Assembly (NCBI GenBank): GCA_023053575.1
Contig: JAKZAP010000009.1
Span: forward strand, 20,441,869-20,505,868
Reading direction: 5' to 3'
DNA length: 64,000 bases
From: Branchinecta lynchi
Taxonomy: Eukaryota > Arthropoda > Branchiopoda > Anostraca > Branchinectidae
Within the stretch, counting starts at the first letter, position 1. The number at the start of each line of letters is the position of its first letter. This document shows, one piece after another, positions 33,738 through 45,240 of this stretch. The position numbers and the translations under genes were made by a program. The notes beneath the pieces were generated by a model that searched no databases, was not told the DNA's origin, and was given only the letters and a program-made list of their open reading frames with translations.

Positions 33738-34788
33738 TCATGGTGTCAGGTCCAACAAGACACAACCATCAGGAGTAACTTCCCAGTAGGTCTCAAATTT
33801 ACTTACTGATATAATAGTAATACTCTCGGTGAGAGGTCCTGCGAAAGTACACTCTAATCGAATCGTTCCAGTCCTTATAATGGTCATATCTTGAGTTCCA
33901 GACAAGTCAAGCACAAACATGCCGTGCTTGGAGCCAAACATATTTGGTGTTATTCCGTTTTCGTAGAGTTGATTGTCACGATCCAAGGCCTGAAGGGTCA
34001 AGTCGTACAGGGATGAATTTGTGAAAGTTAGGTTATACAAAGGTATTCCATTCACTTTGCAAGATAAGCTAGTAAGACCAAAAAGCTCAAAGTGATGAGG
34101 GGATGCAGTAAACGATCCAACAGCACTCGCGCTTCGAACAAATGCGATTGCAATTTTTGATGGAATTTCACCACTAACGAAAGTAGAATCGCTGTAATTT
34201 TGAGATCCGATGGGAATGTGGCGTTGGGTCGTCACGGTGTGTGGTACAAGCAATTTAATGTTGTTACCATTGACACGAAGCTTTTCTATGGCGAGTGTCA
34301 CTGAACTCATCACTTGTTGCTTTCGCACATGCAAAACAGCATCTGTAATGGATACTTTGGCATCTGGCGATGCAGCGTTAAGCTTTCGAAGAAGGAACGA
34401 TAATAGGGACAATGATAGTTTGATGTCCACTTTAGTGTTCGGCGGTAACCATTGCTGAATATTGAATATCTCATGATTTATTTTTCCAACTAAATGCAAC
34501 TCTGATCGAACAACTGCCTGGAGGTTAGCATTTATATCATTGTCCGGTAAGTAATAATACCCAAATGCAGCTCCTCTCGTAGTTTTATATTCTCTGGGAG
34601 GAAGAAAGATCAATAAAGTAGTCTTCATTTGAAAATATTTTAAAGTCAATGTTATCACCCAGAGGTTGCACTGGGAAAAACTGTTCGTAATAACCATGCT
34701 TTACACTAACGTCCACGTTTTCGGGGTTGAAAAGATTCAGACAAGAATTGATAGATGGTTGCGCTTCCTTGTGTGGAAGAAAGGCCAT
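33738..34788 (-). pseudogene. Polinton double-jelly-roll major capsid protein, internally deleted
   Basis: The N-terminal piece (34788-34590, starting M-A-F-L-P-H) and the long piece (about 34600-33738) resemble the 'F54H12.2-like' capsid proteins of Mavericks. Evidence includes an early D-Y-F-I-D-L, K-V-S-I-T-D-A-V-L-H-V-R-K in the middle, G-E-I-P-S-K-I-A-I-A-F-V later and L-D-L-T-P at the end. The two pieces are in different frames, and about 130-150 residues of the family's middle seem absent. The gene is downstream of the pVI-like and penton-like genes, the usual capsid block of Polintons. Confidence 0.75.
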
Positions 34789-34796
34789 CTTAATTA

Positions 34797-35149
34797 CGAA
34801 AAGAAGTCTTCCTTGGAAAGTCTGACTTTATTTGTCCTATGAGCAGACTTCTTTCCCTTTTTATTCGTCCTACGAACTGTTTTCTTCTGAGTTGTTCGCT
34901 GTTTCTTGGCTGGATAGAGACTGATCAGCTTTTTAGTCCTTCCCCCTGTTGCTGAAGATGAGTTCAAACTGTTTTTGCAGCTGTCCTAAGATTATCTGCC
35001 ATGCTCTCCTTAAAGTCCTTGCCAGAACCCCAATCCTGCAGAGTAGATCCTGAAAAGTTTGCTGCAGCTGGAGCCAAATATTTTCTAGCCAACGGAAGAG
35101 CAGATCGGAAAAGTTTAGCAAACCAACTGCCAAGTCCATAACCTGACAT
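34797..35149 (-). pseudogene. Polinton pVI-like minor virion protein, frameshifted
   Basis: It starts M-S-G-Y-G-L-G-S-W-F at 35149, an amphipathic Gly/Ala/Leu region as in adenovirus pVI-like Polinton proteins. The frame stops at 34964. A basic Lys/Arg-rich tail ending K-E-D-F-F-S lies in another frame down to 34797. It sits 9 bp upstream of the capsid ATG. The assignment rests on general pattern and position. Confidence 0.55.
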
Positions 35150-35252
35150 GGTAGTTCGTCCTTTGTAAAATTCCAGCCCATCGCCATTTTGTCTTGGGCA
35201 CAAAGAAGCAATATAGCAATCAATGTTAGGACAGTGAAAAGGAATTCGACTG

Positions 35253-36080
35253 TTAGGCATTCCTCAAAGGTCGGAAGTGACATGTAAAAACAGCAAGTCC
35301 CTTAGAAATAGGTAGTGGATCTCCAAACTCGTTTCTCAATGTAATCTGACAGAGTTCTAAATACGAACTGTTGATGGGAACGTACTGCAGATGCCTTATA
35401 TCATAGTGATGAACACTGTCTAATAAGGCTTTTTTATCAAGTATACGTAAAAGAGGGGCGTTCGTGTTTCCAACTCTTGAGTTTTCGACAAAGGACGCAT
35501 AAACAAAGATGCAGTAATATGAGGAAAAAAAATCCAGGTTCATATTCTCCATAGACACCATTTGCCTTTTCGGAAGACGTTTTTACCATAATGTTTTGAT
35601 CATTAAAACCAAGCAATTCACGCAGGTCTTCACTTAACCATAAACGTTCATTTTCTTTTAAATTATTTACCAGAACTCTATTGAATTGAGGGACGTAAGT
35701 CAAAGTCTCAGCATCATTCAATGTGTAGCTTTATGTCCTTACACAGTTCATCGGTGGTTCGAAATTGTCGGTAAGGAATACTATAACGCGGGTATTTGTC
35801 TTTCCCTGGGACTACATTTCCGGGCCAGTTAAATGGCTTCAACTGTACCTCATATGTTTTATCTTTTCTGATTATATCATAACTATTTTTTTATCATGCA
35901 GTCCACTAAAGCAACATATTTACCGTCCAATTTAATTGGCGGAGAAAGTTTTGTCCAAAACTCTGTAGTCTTATTCAGGTCGTTGTATACGGGATCAGAA
36001 GTGTTGGATATAAAAGTCACTTGGAAACTTTCATGGTTATCCCACATTCTTAACTGTTGAGGCAGGGATCCAAGAATCAA
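35253..36080 (-). pseudogene. Polinton penton-like minor capsid protein, several frame breaks
   Basis: The fragments run in order on the minus strand: F-Q-V-T-F-I-S-N then L-S-P-P-I-K-L-D-G-K-Y (36080-35883), a middle piece ending L-H-I-E (about 35880-35725), L-R-E-L-L-G-F (35721-35560) and V-G-N-T-N-A-P-L-L-R then Y-V-P-I-N-S-S-Y (35561-35253). This order of motifs is that of the single-jelly-roll penton homologue of Mavericks. Stops or shifts separate the pieces near 35883, 35722 and 35560. It overlaps the next frame by a few bases at 35253-35283. Confidence 0.7.
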
Positions 36081-36154
36081 AACTCGAGTTATACCCGAGC
36101 CAGCGAATCAAATACTACTTCTCCCCTCCGATTGTTCTGGTCTTAAGTATCTTT

Positions 36155-36415
36155 TCAATCTGATATACGACAGGCTCGGTAACCTTTTGGTGTTCGTTTA
36201 GTCAGACCACGTACAATAGACTGATGTTTTCTCGTCTGTTGCTTAAAAGCATCTGGCATCGGTATGTTGCCTTTCAATATATTATATGATAGTTCGGAAA
36301 TACTTTTCACAAAATCGTTATCAATATGATGTAAGATTGCTCGCCGTAGTTTCAGTTTGGCTTTTGCTAAAACACTAAAAAGCGCTCCTTGTTCATGTAA
36401 CCTCTTCAACGTCAT
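36155..36415 (-). CDS. Polinton small basic protein
   Basis: The protein has 86 residues and is Lys/Arg-rich, with the pattern L-A-K-A-K-L-K-L-R-R-A-I-L, then S-E-L-S-Y-N-I-L-K-G-N-I-P and a basic end. A short protein of this shape is a regular neighbour of the capsid genes in Mavericks; its role is unknown to me. Its ATG overlaps the ATPase stop by 4 bp, a compact viral-type arrangement. The last ~10 residues look off-family, so the end may be frameshifted. Confidence 0.6.
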   Translation of the reverse strand: MTLKRLHEQGALFSVLAKAKLKLRRAILHHIDNDFVKSISELSYNILKGNIPMPDAFKQQTRKHQSIVRGLTKRTPKGYRACRISD

Positions 36416-37065
36416 TTTCGAAACTGAAACTTTTTCTTCTCGTCAACTGGCAAATAAACTGTTAGCTCATGATCGAACAGATCGGTAAACACACGCAATT
36501 CATCCGATGTATTTTGATTAAGATCGATAACAATGTACCCGAATGCTTTTGAAGTGGTATGATCATATGCAGAAAAAAGAAAACCAGGTCTTCCAGGGAA
36601 AACTTGCTTATTGAGCGTAATAAGATAACTTGAATCTCTTACAACACGATATACGATATAATAAGTACAGTTAAGTGCTAGTGTTCTCATACTACGGCTT
36701 TGCTGGAAGAAGTTATGCAAAACAAGAGTGACTGAAATGTTTTCATGATGTGAGCGGACCGTAAACAGCTCAAGCATATCCACACACCATTTTTTAATCG
36801 ATTCTGCAAGATCGTCTATAATCAAACATGTTGATGGCAACAACATAGAGAACACATCAAGACCTTTAATGAATTTCGTTCGAGGTGCAATTTCTAGAAT
36901 CTTATCATAAGAAGATTGCCAGGTACTATAGCAGTATATGATTTGTTTTGGTTCTTCCCGCAGCATATGTGAACGATTCTTAATAATACGCGTTAGCAAG
37001 GTTGTTTTTCCTGAAGAACTAGGACCAACGAGCATGCAGCGAAAAGGTGTCAAAAACTGATACAT
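36412..37065 (-). CDS. Polinton FtsK/A32-type DNA-packaging ATPase
   Basis: The 217 residues run without breaks. Walker A is G-P-S-S-S-G-K-T at residues 14-21 and Walker B is C-L-I-I-D-D-L at about 80-86. A-F-G-Y-I-V-I-D-L lies near the C-terminus. In Polintons and related viruses this HerA/FtsK-superfamily enzyme drives genome packaging into capsids. It is downstream of polB and overlaps the small basic gene. It is the only clearly intact gene of the element. I chose the ATG at 37065 because the family starts close to Walker A. Confidence 0.85.
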   Translation of the reverse strand: MYQFLTPFRCMLVGPSSSGKTTLLTRIIKNRSHMLREEPKQIIYCYSTWQSSYDKILEIAPRTKFIKGLDVFSMLLPSTCLIIDDLAESIKKWCVDMLELFTVRSHHENISVTLVLHNFFQQSRSMRTLALNCTYYIVYRVVRDSSYLITLNKQVFPGRPGFLFSAYDHTTSKAFGYIVIDLNQNTSDELRVFTDLFDHELTVYLPVDEKKKFQFRK

Positions 37066-37994
37066 GTTTGCAGTGACGAAACCAGGAAAGCATTGGCATC
37101 GTCGAGAGGCAGGCTAGTACATTTATATGATCCACAGTCCCTATCTGATAAGACATATTTATGAACAAGAATAAATTTTAATGACAAACAGAATTAGAAC
37201 AAAAATAAAGAGAAAAACGAAAACAAACATAAAAGTAATAGAAAAATAAGCGTGAACTAAGAACTGTGCAGACACTGAAAAAAACAACAACAACAACAAC
37301 CTACGAACTCAACACGACTAGCGCACTCTATCCAACTCTAATTTCTTTCTATACTCTTGACATTCATCTCGGTCATCGACGAGGTAGTGACCTAAAGGTA
37401 AAACACTGATGCCATCGCCCAGTACATATACTTTATCGTAAATTGTTGTCAACGCATTCTTAACTAAGGACACCGTGTAATTCTGTTGACCAACAGATTG
37501 AATACCAAGTGTCCTACAAATAGGAACCTTGGCACTCTTTACACATTCTTCATATGCTGTGTAATCAATGAACCTTCGTGCATAGCGGACTGGAATTCCT
37601 TTACACTTTCGCTTGAAGTCGTTGTTGTGTGTTACAACATTATACGATTTTCAGTATCAGGGTGATTCCGAGATCAGGGTGATCGACGGGACTCCAGTTC
37701 GTGCAGTCCATATGTGAAATCAGCGGAGGTGTTGTAAGATCCCATTTTAAATCTGCAGTTTTTATTCTTGAGAAGGAGACTATCGGTATCGCTGTATATA
37801 AGTGAAACATTTTCCCTCCCCCACCTTGTTATGGCAACATCGTAAAAGAAACTCAAGACTATTTTCTTACTTATGTCCAAAATTGCGGACCCCGCAGCAA
37901 TATTCTTGTTTAAAAGGACACGGCGTCTTTTTCTCGTAAGAAGAACCATATCTGGTGTGATGATGTTGAACTCACGAAAGTTTGCATCAGACAA

Positions 37995-40990
37995 ATTCAA
38001 TTTCAATTTCAATTTATTTTAAAAATTCCTTCACGGGCAAGCCGAACATTGGATTTTTCGTCATAAACATAATAACATCAACACCTTTGTCATAATTTGT
38101 CATAAATAATACACTTATATACAATTCGAATCACTGTAAGTGATCATTTACAATTACACTTATATTAGAACTGAAATTCAAATCACTATAACATAAACAA
38201 GAGTTACAACGAATTATGCATTTTGACGAATGACGTCACATTAAACGTATGTAAGAACTAGGATTCAAACAATTATAAAATAAGCACGAATTACGATGAA
38301 TTATACAAGAATCACGATGAGTTATACATTTCGACGAATGACGGTACGAAGCTTTTTCTGTATTGGTCATGAGATGCAGAAACAGGATGTAGCTTAGGAA
38401 TCGGCTGTGAAACCATTCGCGCAGGTCTAGGCCTAACGGGTTCAAACTCAGGCGGGAAAATGTCTCGCAGACGGAGATTCTCGAGCGTCTTAACTCCAAA
38501 TTTAAGGCACATTTTTTCCCGACGTTGGGCCAAAGATTCCAGCTTGAAACTCCGAAGAAGCTCAATGTATGGCACCTTTGGCGATTTGGAATTAACAAGG
38601 AGGGCTCGGAATTGCAATCTCTCCAACGAATTCGACTGATCCCGTGTCAAACCGAAGTGCCATACCTGACAACAATATTCTAAAGTGGGGCGGATAAAAG
38701 ACAAGAAATTTTTTAAAAGGTGCTCGGATCGGATTGCCATATTACCCTTTTTAAGCATGCTGTCCACTTGTTTGATCCATTTTAAGTCATGGGTAATATG
38801 GATTCCCAGTAACTTTATGTGTTTCACACACTGGGCAGTGGGGAGGGGAGGGTAAAAGTCCGGCATGCTTTTTAAAAATGATATAGTTAGCACCAACGAT
38901 TTATCCATGTTGACGACCATGTCATCCATAGCTGCCTCATCACAGATATCATCGATGATAACCTTAGCACTGCTTTTAATATTTCTTCTGCACACTTCAA
39001 GCAGCGACAGGTCGTCCACGAATTTCCACCTATCTGCGAAAGAAAGTGCGAGCTCATTGACCATAACCAAAAAAAGAAGCGGTCCCAACAGAGTACCCTG
39101 GGGTACACCGCAACAAATAGGTAAAATATCTGAAAATATCGTTTTGTACTTAGTTTGTTGTGTTCGGTTTGACAGAAATTGTGCAACAATTCGTACCAGA
39201 AACGGCTCAATTTTAAATTTATTTAGGAGTTTGGCAATGAGCTTGCTGTGGTTAATTAAATCAAACGCTTTTTTTAGGTCTATAGCTATTAAATTAATCC
39301 ATATATCTGGATTAACCAAATTCTTAAGTATTCGATCTAGCAAGCTAACTAAGTAATGTGCTGTTGATGTTTTTGGCAGGTTACCAAACTGCTTCGGGTC
39401 AACAAGTCTCAAAATTGTTTCTTTTAACCATGATGAAAGGAACTGTTCGTAAACTTTACTAAAAATAGGGGTCATAGTAATTGGGCGCACACCAGTAAAA
39501 TCATTAGGGGAATCTTTTTTCGGAATAGGTGTCACATAACCATTTTTCTAAACTGACGGGTACTCACCTGATTCTGTTATTTTATTAAAAATATGTGAAA
39601 GGGGACTACTAATTTTCTCAGGGAAAGCTTTAATCAACTCAACGGGAATATCTACGGGTGTTACACTCGTTCTTTTAAGCCTTCTTAATTTTTTAGTTAC
39701 TTCATCTTAGCTAATTTTAGGGAAATCAAAATCAGGTGGGATTTGGGGAATTTCTTCGTGGGGGAGGGGAGGGAGAGTTTGAACTATAGCAGCAAGGTGA
39801 GCATTTAATTTATTTGCCGTTTCCTGTTCACTTTTATCAAGGTTAAAATCAAGTCCCTTCTGAACCTTCCCCATCATTTTCTTCACTCCATTATACCATT
39901 TTCTAGGGTCAGACTTTAATAGTTTTTCAGTCTGATTTGCGTAGTTGTTTTTTGCGGCATCCCTCGTCATTTTGCGAATCTTATTTTTCAGTCGTTTTGC
40001 TTGGTCAGTCTTACCAGCTTTAAATAAACGCAGTTTTTCCTTACTAAGGTCTTTTACGGCCTTCACAATATAAGGCCGGTCAGAGGCATGTCGCTTCACC
40101 TTCTTCTCGGGAAAGCACTCATGGTACTTTGCTAGTAGGATTTCCTGTAGAAAACTAGCTTTACTATTGGTATCCTTTGCAGACGAAACTGATTCCCACT
40201 TTTCTTCACAAATCCATTCGCCAAATTTTAGGATACCCTCATCGGTCATTCGTCGACTTGTAGTTTCTGTCGTTGTGTACTCAATAGTGACTCTATTGCG
40301 CGGGTTTAATTCTAGCGTAAAATGGTAGCTACCGCCAAGCGGAGAACCTGGGATCGGATCATCATAAAAATCAAACATGTTAGTCGAAATCACATCTAGT
40401 GAAGTGCCACCCCTCGTTGTAGGGCACTTCACCAACTGTTTAAGACCTAGGCCTCTATTAATATGATCAAGGCGTAACTCGTTACCGTCACCAATCATGA
40501 AAATTCCACACCCTGAAAATTTCCCAGAAACGTAGTCAGCACTCAGTTGGAGTTTCTCTAGAAAATCAGAGCGTGCTTGTACATTCTGACCTGGTAAATA
40601 ATAAAATGCACATACAGCGACTCCGTTGAATTGGCGCGGGAGCTGTTTCGGTTTCAAATACATCCACATTATCTCATCATGATCTTGAAGGCAAGGGACA
40701 TCCACGATGCGGGAGTTGATCTTTTCATGTATATATAAACCGATTCCGCCGCCTTTCTTCCCAAGGATATGGTCGTTTGGTCGGAACTTCATGAAAGCAT
40801 TAAAACCTGCGATGTTTAACAACTCGGGGTTTTGCTGGTGGATTTCAGTGACCAGTAGTACTGAAGCCTTTAAAATACTCGCTAAACTTTCTAATTCTAT
40901 TGTTTTTTCCGGGTTAAGACTTTCGGCGTTACTATAAAGAAATTCTGGGAAACAATACTGACTAGAATTCGCTGGACCTCTTCCTCCGAG
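37995..40990 (-). pseudogene. CR1/L2-like LINE inserted in polB, two nonsense codons
   Basis: On the minus strand one frame from about 40990 to 38312 encodes an AP-type endonuclease (L-L-V-T-E-I-H, later G-D-G-N-E-L-R, S-L-D-V-I-S-T) and then a reverse transcriptase. The RT has R-P-I-T-M-T, G-V-P-Q-G-T-L-L-G-P and F-V-D-D as the catalytic box. Two in-frame stops, near 39707 and 39545, break it. The 3' UTR (38311-37995) ends AAAATAAATTGAAATTGAAA, a TTGAAA tandem tail. The ORF1 and the very start of ORF2 are absent, so it is 5'-truncated. It separates polB motif B from motif C. Confidence 0.8.
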
Positions 40991-41878
40991 AAAACTACGT
41001 CGCACCTTCTTCTTTTCCGAACACTTTCACAGCACTTGCCGAATGCTGAATTCAAGATCAAGTTTGTAACATTCTTTCTCACATTTAGTTTTGCCTGAGA
41101 CCGTTTTTCGACATATTTATCTACGAAGGGCATGAGAAATTTCTTTTGTTGAAATGGAAGTGCACGATGCAACTTGGTAATTTTGAATCCATGCTTTACA
41201 ATCGACCTGAGTAAAACAAAATGAATGACTAGATTCTTTTTTGGAAGGAGGTCTGCTACCAGCTTTTGCTTTGAAGGACACCACCTTGTACCTCCCTCTA
41301 CCAAACATCGATTATGCCAACTGAGCATATCCAGGGTAATCGCTTTATTTTCCGCTGGGAATGGGAAATCTTTGACGTAATCGTGAAGCTCAACTGGGAT
41401 CCCCCCGTCTACTTCAATGAAGCAACCAAGCGGACCGTCTTCTTCTACTGTGTTCAAGTCCGGAAAATCTTTCTGCCCTGGATATACCCAGTTGTAGTTC
41501 CCTACTGGTAGGGCATACTCTCGCATCGCAGTCGGGTAGAGGGAGTTTACCTCCAAGAAAATAGCATCAGATGGTGACCCATTTGAGCCGGAAGGATCAG
41601 TCTCGAGTAAACGGTCGCCATGAAAAACAAGGCCACCACGCATAGCTCTTTCCACAAAGAGGTGTTGGTCAATGTCAGTTATGAGTCCGATGCTAATCCC
41701 ATCATGTTTCAACATCAAATCGGAAACAAGATGTGGTGTTGTGAAATAATACCCGATATCTAATCCTTCCGACTCATAGACACGATCAGTATGACGACAA
41801 ATAATGTCAAGTAGAGTAAAAATGTCGCTTGACATGTACGTAAGACAGTAGTATTTACCGTCTTTGCAACCTGCAAGA

Positions 41879-42025
41879 TAAATATTCTTTGAGCCCAAGC
41901 TGACTTTGAAACATTTATTCAAACAATGTATACACGGATCGCTGATGAAAAATCGCTGATGAAAAATCACGGATATCGCTGATGAAAAATCAGAGCTGAC
42001 GTATCCGTGTAAACATTGTTTGAAT
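41879..42025. mobile_element. Hammerhead-family foldback element inserted in polB, 11-bp target duplication
   Basis: It is flanked by AACCTGCAAGA at 41868-41878 and 42026-42036. It shares the 35-bp leader (TTCTTTGAGCCCAAGC onward) and the arms of 29759-29947, but its centre is rearranged with three CGCTGATGAAAAATC units. The polB coding sequence resumes on both sides. Confidence 0.85.
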
Positions 42026-43822
42026 AACCTGCAAGACTCCAAACACGTAAAGCTCGCTCATAGTTATTGGGACTGCACGGCTCGTCATGGAGACTGTTAT
42101 AAAAGTCTTCAATTTTGGGTGGTGCAGTCTCCGAGAACTTTTCGTAACAGTCGTAGTAGTCATAGGGATAAACTCCCTTCTGAGTAAGTAAGTCATAGAG
42201 CTCGGCATTGTCAAAAGTCGAAAACTGTCGCAAAAGTCGAAAAGAAGAAGGATCGTCAGATCGTTGTGCCTGGATGAGATCTTCAAGTGACTTTGGTAGG
42301 AAAGCATAGCTGTCAAGGAACCTAACCTTATTCGTCTCAATACTTCCTTTTCGTGAAACTTTCCATGCAAGTTCAAGGACCACTGCTTTTTCTGAAGATT
42401 TTGGGACGATGTTCACTTCATAGGTGTCTTTGACAAAAAGTGAATCATTTTCAGTTCTACGAATAGCTGCTATGGCTGGCAAAAGAAATTTGATATCATA
42501 GTTCGAATTATGAATATAAACTGGAACGAAGTGTTCAGCTCGGAAGGAGAGGCTACAGTGAGTGTTTGCCAATCCACGAAAGTTGGTCAGCACTTCAGCA
42601 GGGTCAGCATTGTGATCATGGTCCCTGACAGCTATGGACTTGTCTACAATCTTCTCTTGACAAATCCAGCACATGTCCCCTTTTCTTATTTCTTCTTTGT
42701 CCTCATCTGAAAGTTTCATGGGATGGTTCGTCTTTCGTAAGTCGGAAAGCGTGTCATTTGTTAGTTTCATTAGTTCAGTCAGTGCCCGGTCCATGCAGTC
42801 ATTCCCGAAAAAACGTGAATGATCCTTCAGCTGCCAGCAATTGTGACTGTCACGTTGTGCATGAGCAAAACCTACGCCTTGTACAACATGCTTTTTCACA
42901 ATTTTTGCCGCATTGGATCGACCACTTCAACAAGTTTGGCCTCACAGTCAAGAGTAACTTTGTCCCGTTGAAGAAACTTGTTGTGGTGGTTCTTAAAAGT
43001 CTGTCTAGCCTTCTCACCAGACGGCATGTCGACTACTTGTATTCCAGTTCTCCTACAGTCCTTGCGATGTATAAGTAGGATGTCGTTGTCTAGGGACGCT
43101 TGGAGGCAGTAAGGACTAAAGTAGCGAAATCTTCGCTTTTTTCCTTCGGAAAGAAGTGCACTAGGGTCTGTTACGGGAAAGAAATGACCAAAGGATTCAT
43201 CATTTTTCGGTGGCTGGTAAACTACAAACACCCAATACTGAATGTTTTCAATAACCGGTACCCGTACTGGGATAAACTCCCTTTGATTTGTTTTTTAGAT
43301 TCGTCCTTACTGTCTCCAGCGTTGTCGTCCGGTCGAAAGTACTCAAGTACAACAACACCCACCCCCAGATTCTCGTTCGATTTCTCGAACACGGTAATGT
43401 CCTTCGGTTTAACTGGGTAGCATCCTTCGAGACACGAAAAATCAACGACTGGAAAAGTCTCTTTACCTTTAGACAAACCTCTCTGTAGATGAGTGAGAAA
43501 TGACAAATGAGCATCTCTTTGGTTTGGCTTATGTGCAGCTACTAGAAACGCATATTTAAAGCACTGAGTTCCCGTGTCAAACCGAAAGCTCTGGAGTCCC
43601 TTCTTCCCTCTCAGATCCTCGGACGGATATACATTTACTCTTTTCCCTCCATCCCCTCTAAGTTGAAATTCTTGTCTATACGCCCAACATTAAGTTCAAT
43701 GGCAGAAGCATAAAGGAATTCTACTCCACTACCTTTATCGTTCATACTCTCAGACGTCGTATTCAGTTTTTCGGTTATCTCACTTATAATCTCCTCAAAA
43801 TCAAAAAGCCCAGGGCGCAAAG

Positions 43823-45240
43823 TGTGGTTTTTGTATGTATTTATTTATAACCCATCTACGACAGCTACAAAAGCATGAAACGGAGTACAGAAAAAAAAAG
43901 AAAAAAAAAGGAACTAATAAACTCATACCCAAATACAAAAACAACAACAAATTCGATAGATACTAAAATAGAATGCCGCTCCAGGGGTGGTGAGACGGCT
44001 TGTCTGCAGTCATCCGCTTGAAGTGTTCGGCCATTTCAGTTACCGGTTCCCGCAGACCGTATTTTCGCACTAGAGTGGTCTATTTCTTGACCAGGACGGG
44101 ATTCCAAGGAGATATTTCCAATATTTAAAATAAATTTTTCGGAGGTCAGCTTTATCACTGTCACTTAATATGTCCCAGAAGGGAACGATGTACAGAAAAT
44201 GGCCCATGACTGAGCTGTTGAATATTCGAGTAAGTAGTTTCCTACCCAAATTTAGCTGGGATACAACTACTGAAACGTAAGAATTTCGCACTTTATTCTC
44301 AATGTGCTGTACCAGAAGCTTCCGCGTAGCAGCAATAGTCCGACCGATTGGGATACCCAAGTACATGAAGTGATCGACTGGAGTAGCAACAATATCTCCC
44401 AAATTAACCGGAGCTTCAATAGGATCTTTGCAATTAAACAAAAGCACTTGGGATTTATCTGGATTCAAAGACATACCAATCTTATCATAATTAGTACTTA
44501 GATCCCGGAAATACCGTTCAAGACCAGCAACAGTTCGACTTATGTTAAAAGATCATCCGCATAACAAAACTTCGAAACATCTAAACCGCGGAATATACAA
44601 GACGTATCAATGTTACTCTGGGCAGGCAGAAGCGCATTGTTAAATACAATAGGGGACGTTATCGACCCTTGTTTGATACCCTTTTCTACCGGGATATCAA
44701 TAGTTAGCTTTTGTGAATGAGGCAATTTAACCTGCACTTTAAGTTGACGATACATGTCGTAAAGTGGGGCTACCACATCTATTTCAACTCCCGATTTTAT
44801 AAGTTCTAGCATAGCTTGGGGATGAATAATCGAGTCAAAAGCACGGTGCACATCAGAAGTACCAATAGCAAGCATTGCATCGCTTTCATGTGCATCTTTC
44901 AAAACATTACATAGCGAACGGAGTAATTGTGCGCAGCCTAGGCCCTTTATGAAACCAAATTGAAAATCGGGCATTTTACATTTCGCTTTTATCCTTGAAA
45001 TAATAAGTAACTCAAATAACTTACACAGACCACTTGAAACTGTGATGGGTCTATACGATGAACAAAAACCGCTCGGTTTTCCCTTTTTTTGAATAGGAGA
45101 AATAATTCCAACGCAAAGAGAGTCCGGAACAAAACCGACATTGAAAATTATTTGGAAATGAACCCATAGGTGGGACACAAGTAAACGGCCTCCATGTTCG
45201 AGATGTTTACCACAAATGCCATCAGCACCCGAACTTCGGG
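43823..45240 (-). pseudogene. Second non-LTR retrotransposon inserted upstream of polB
   Basis: The minus-strand reverse transcriptase has P-I-Q-K-K-G-K, Y-R-P-I-T-V, F-G-F-I-K-G, G-I-K-Q-G and C-Y-A-D-D-L (ORF 45178-44540), and continues in another frame (44474-44070) with L-N-P-D-K-S and Y-L-G-I-P-I-G. The break is just after Y-A-D-D. The 3' part (44060-43823) is A/T-rich with AAATAAATACATAC. No endonuclease is left, so it is strongly 5'-truncated. It differs from the LINE in polB (YADD against FVDD). Confidence 0.7.

Larger units (their letters stand above)
37318..43822 (-). pseudogene. Polinton protein-primed family B DNA polymerase, broken by insertions and frameshifts
   Basis: Pieces appear in order on the minus strand. 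They are the N-terminal C-F-K-Y-A-F-L-V-A-A-H-K-P (about 43550), an exonuclease-I remnant D-C-E-A (near 42960), and an endonuclease-VII-like zinc/HNH motif C-W-I-C...V-R-D-H-D-H...H-C-S (42560-42660). Exonuclease-II I-H-N-S-N-Y-D-I-K-F follows near 42500, motif A N-S-L-Y-P near 41545, motif B N-S-A-F-G-K near 41040 and motif C Y-S-D-T-D-S near 37790. The C-terminus Y-V-L-G-D-G...L-P-L-G-H-Y ends at 37318. Motif A has E where the catalytic D is expected. Frame breaks lie near 43650, 43265, 42900 and 37700. A LINE (about 37995-40990) and a foldback element (41879-42025) interrupt it. PolB replicates the element's own DNA from a protein primer; this copy cannot. Confidence 0.8.

Noticed and set aside
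33738..34697. Capsid gene starting at 34697 as a complete protein
   Set aside because: The first ~30 codons of that frame are out of frame relative to the family; the true N-terminus is at 34788 in another frame.
45222..45239. Palindrome AGCACCCGAA-C-TTCGGGTGCT as a regulatory site
   Set aside because: It straddles the likely LINE 5' junction; half is RT coding sequence, so the symmetry may be accidental.
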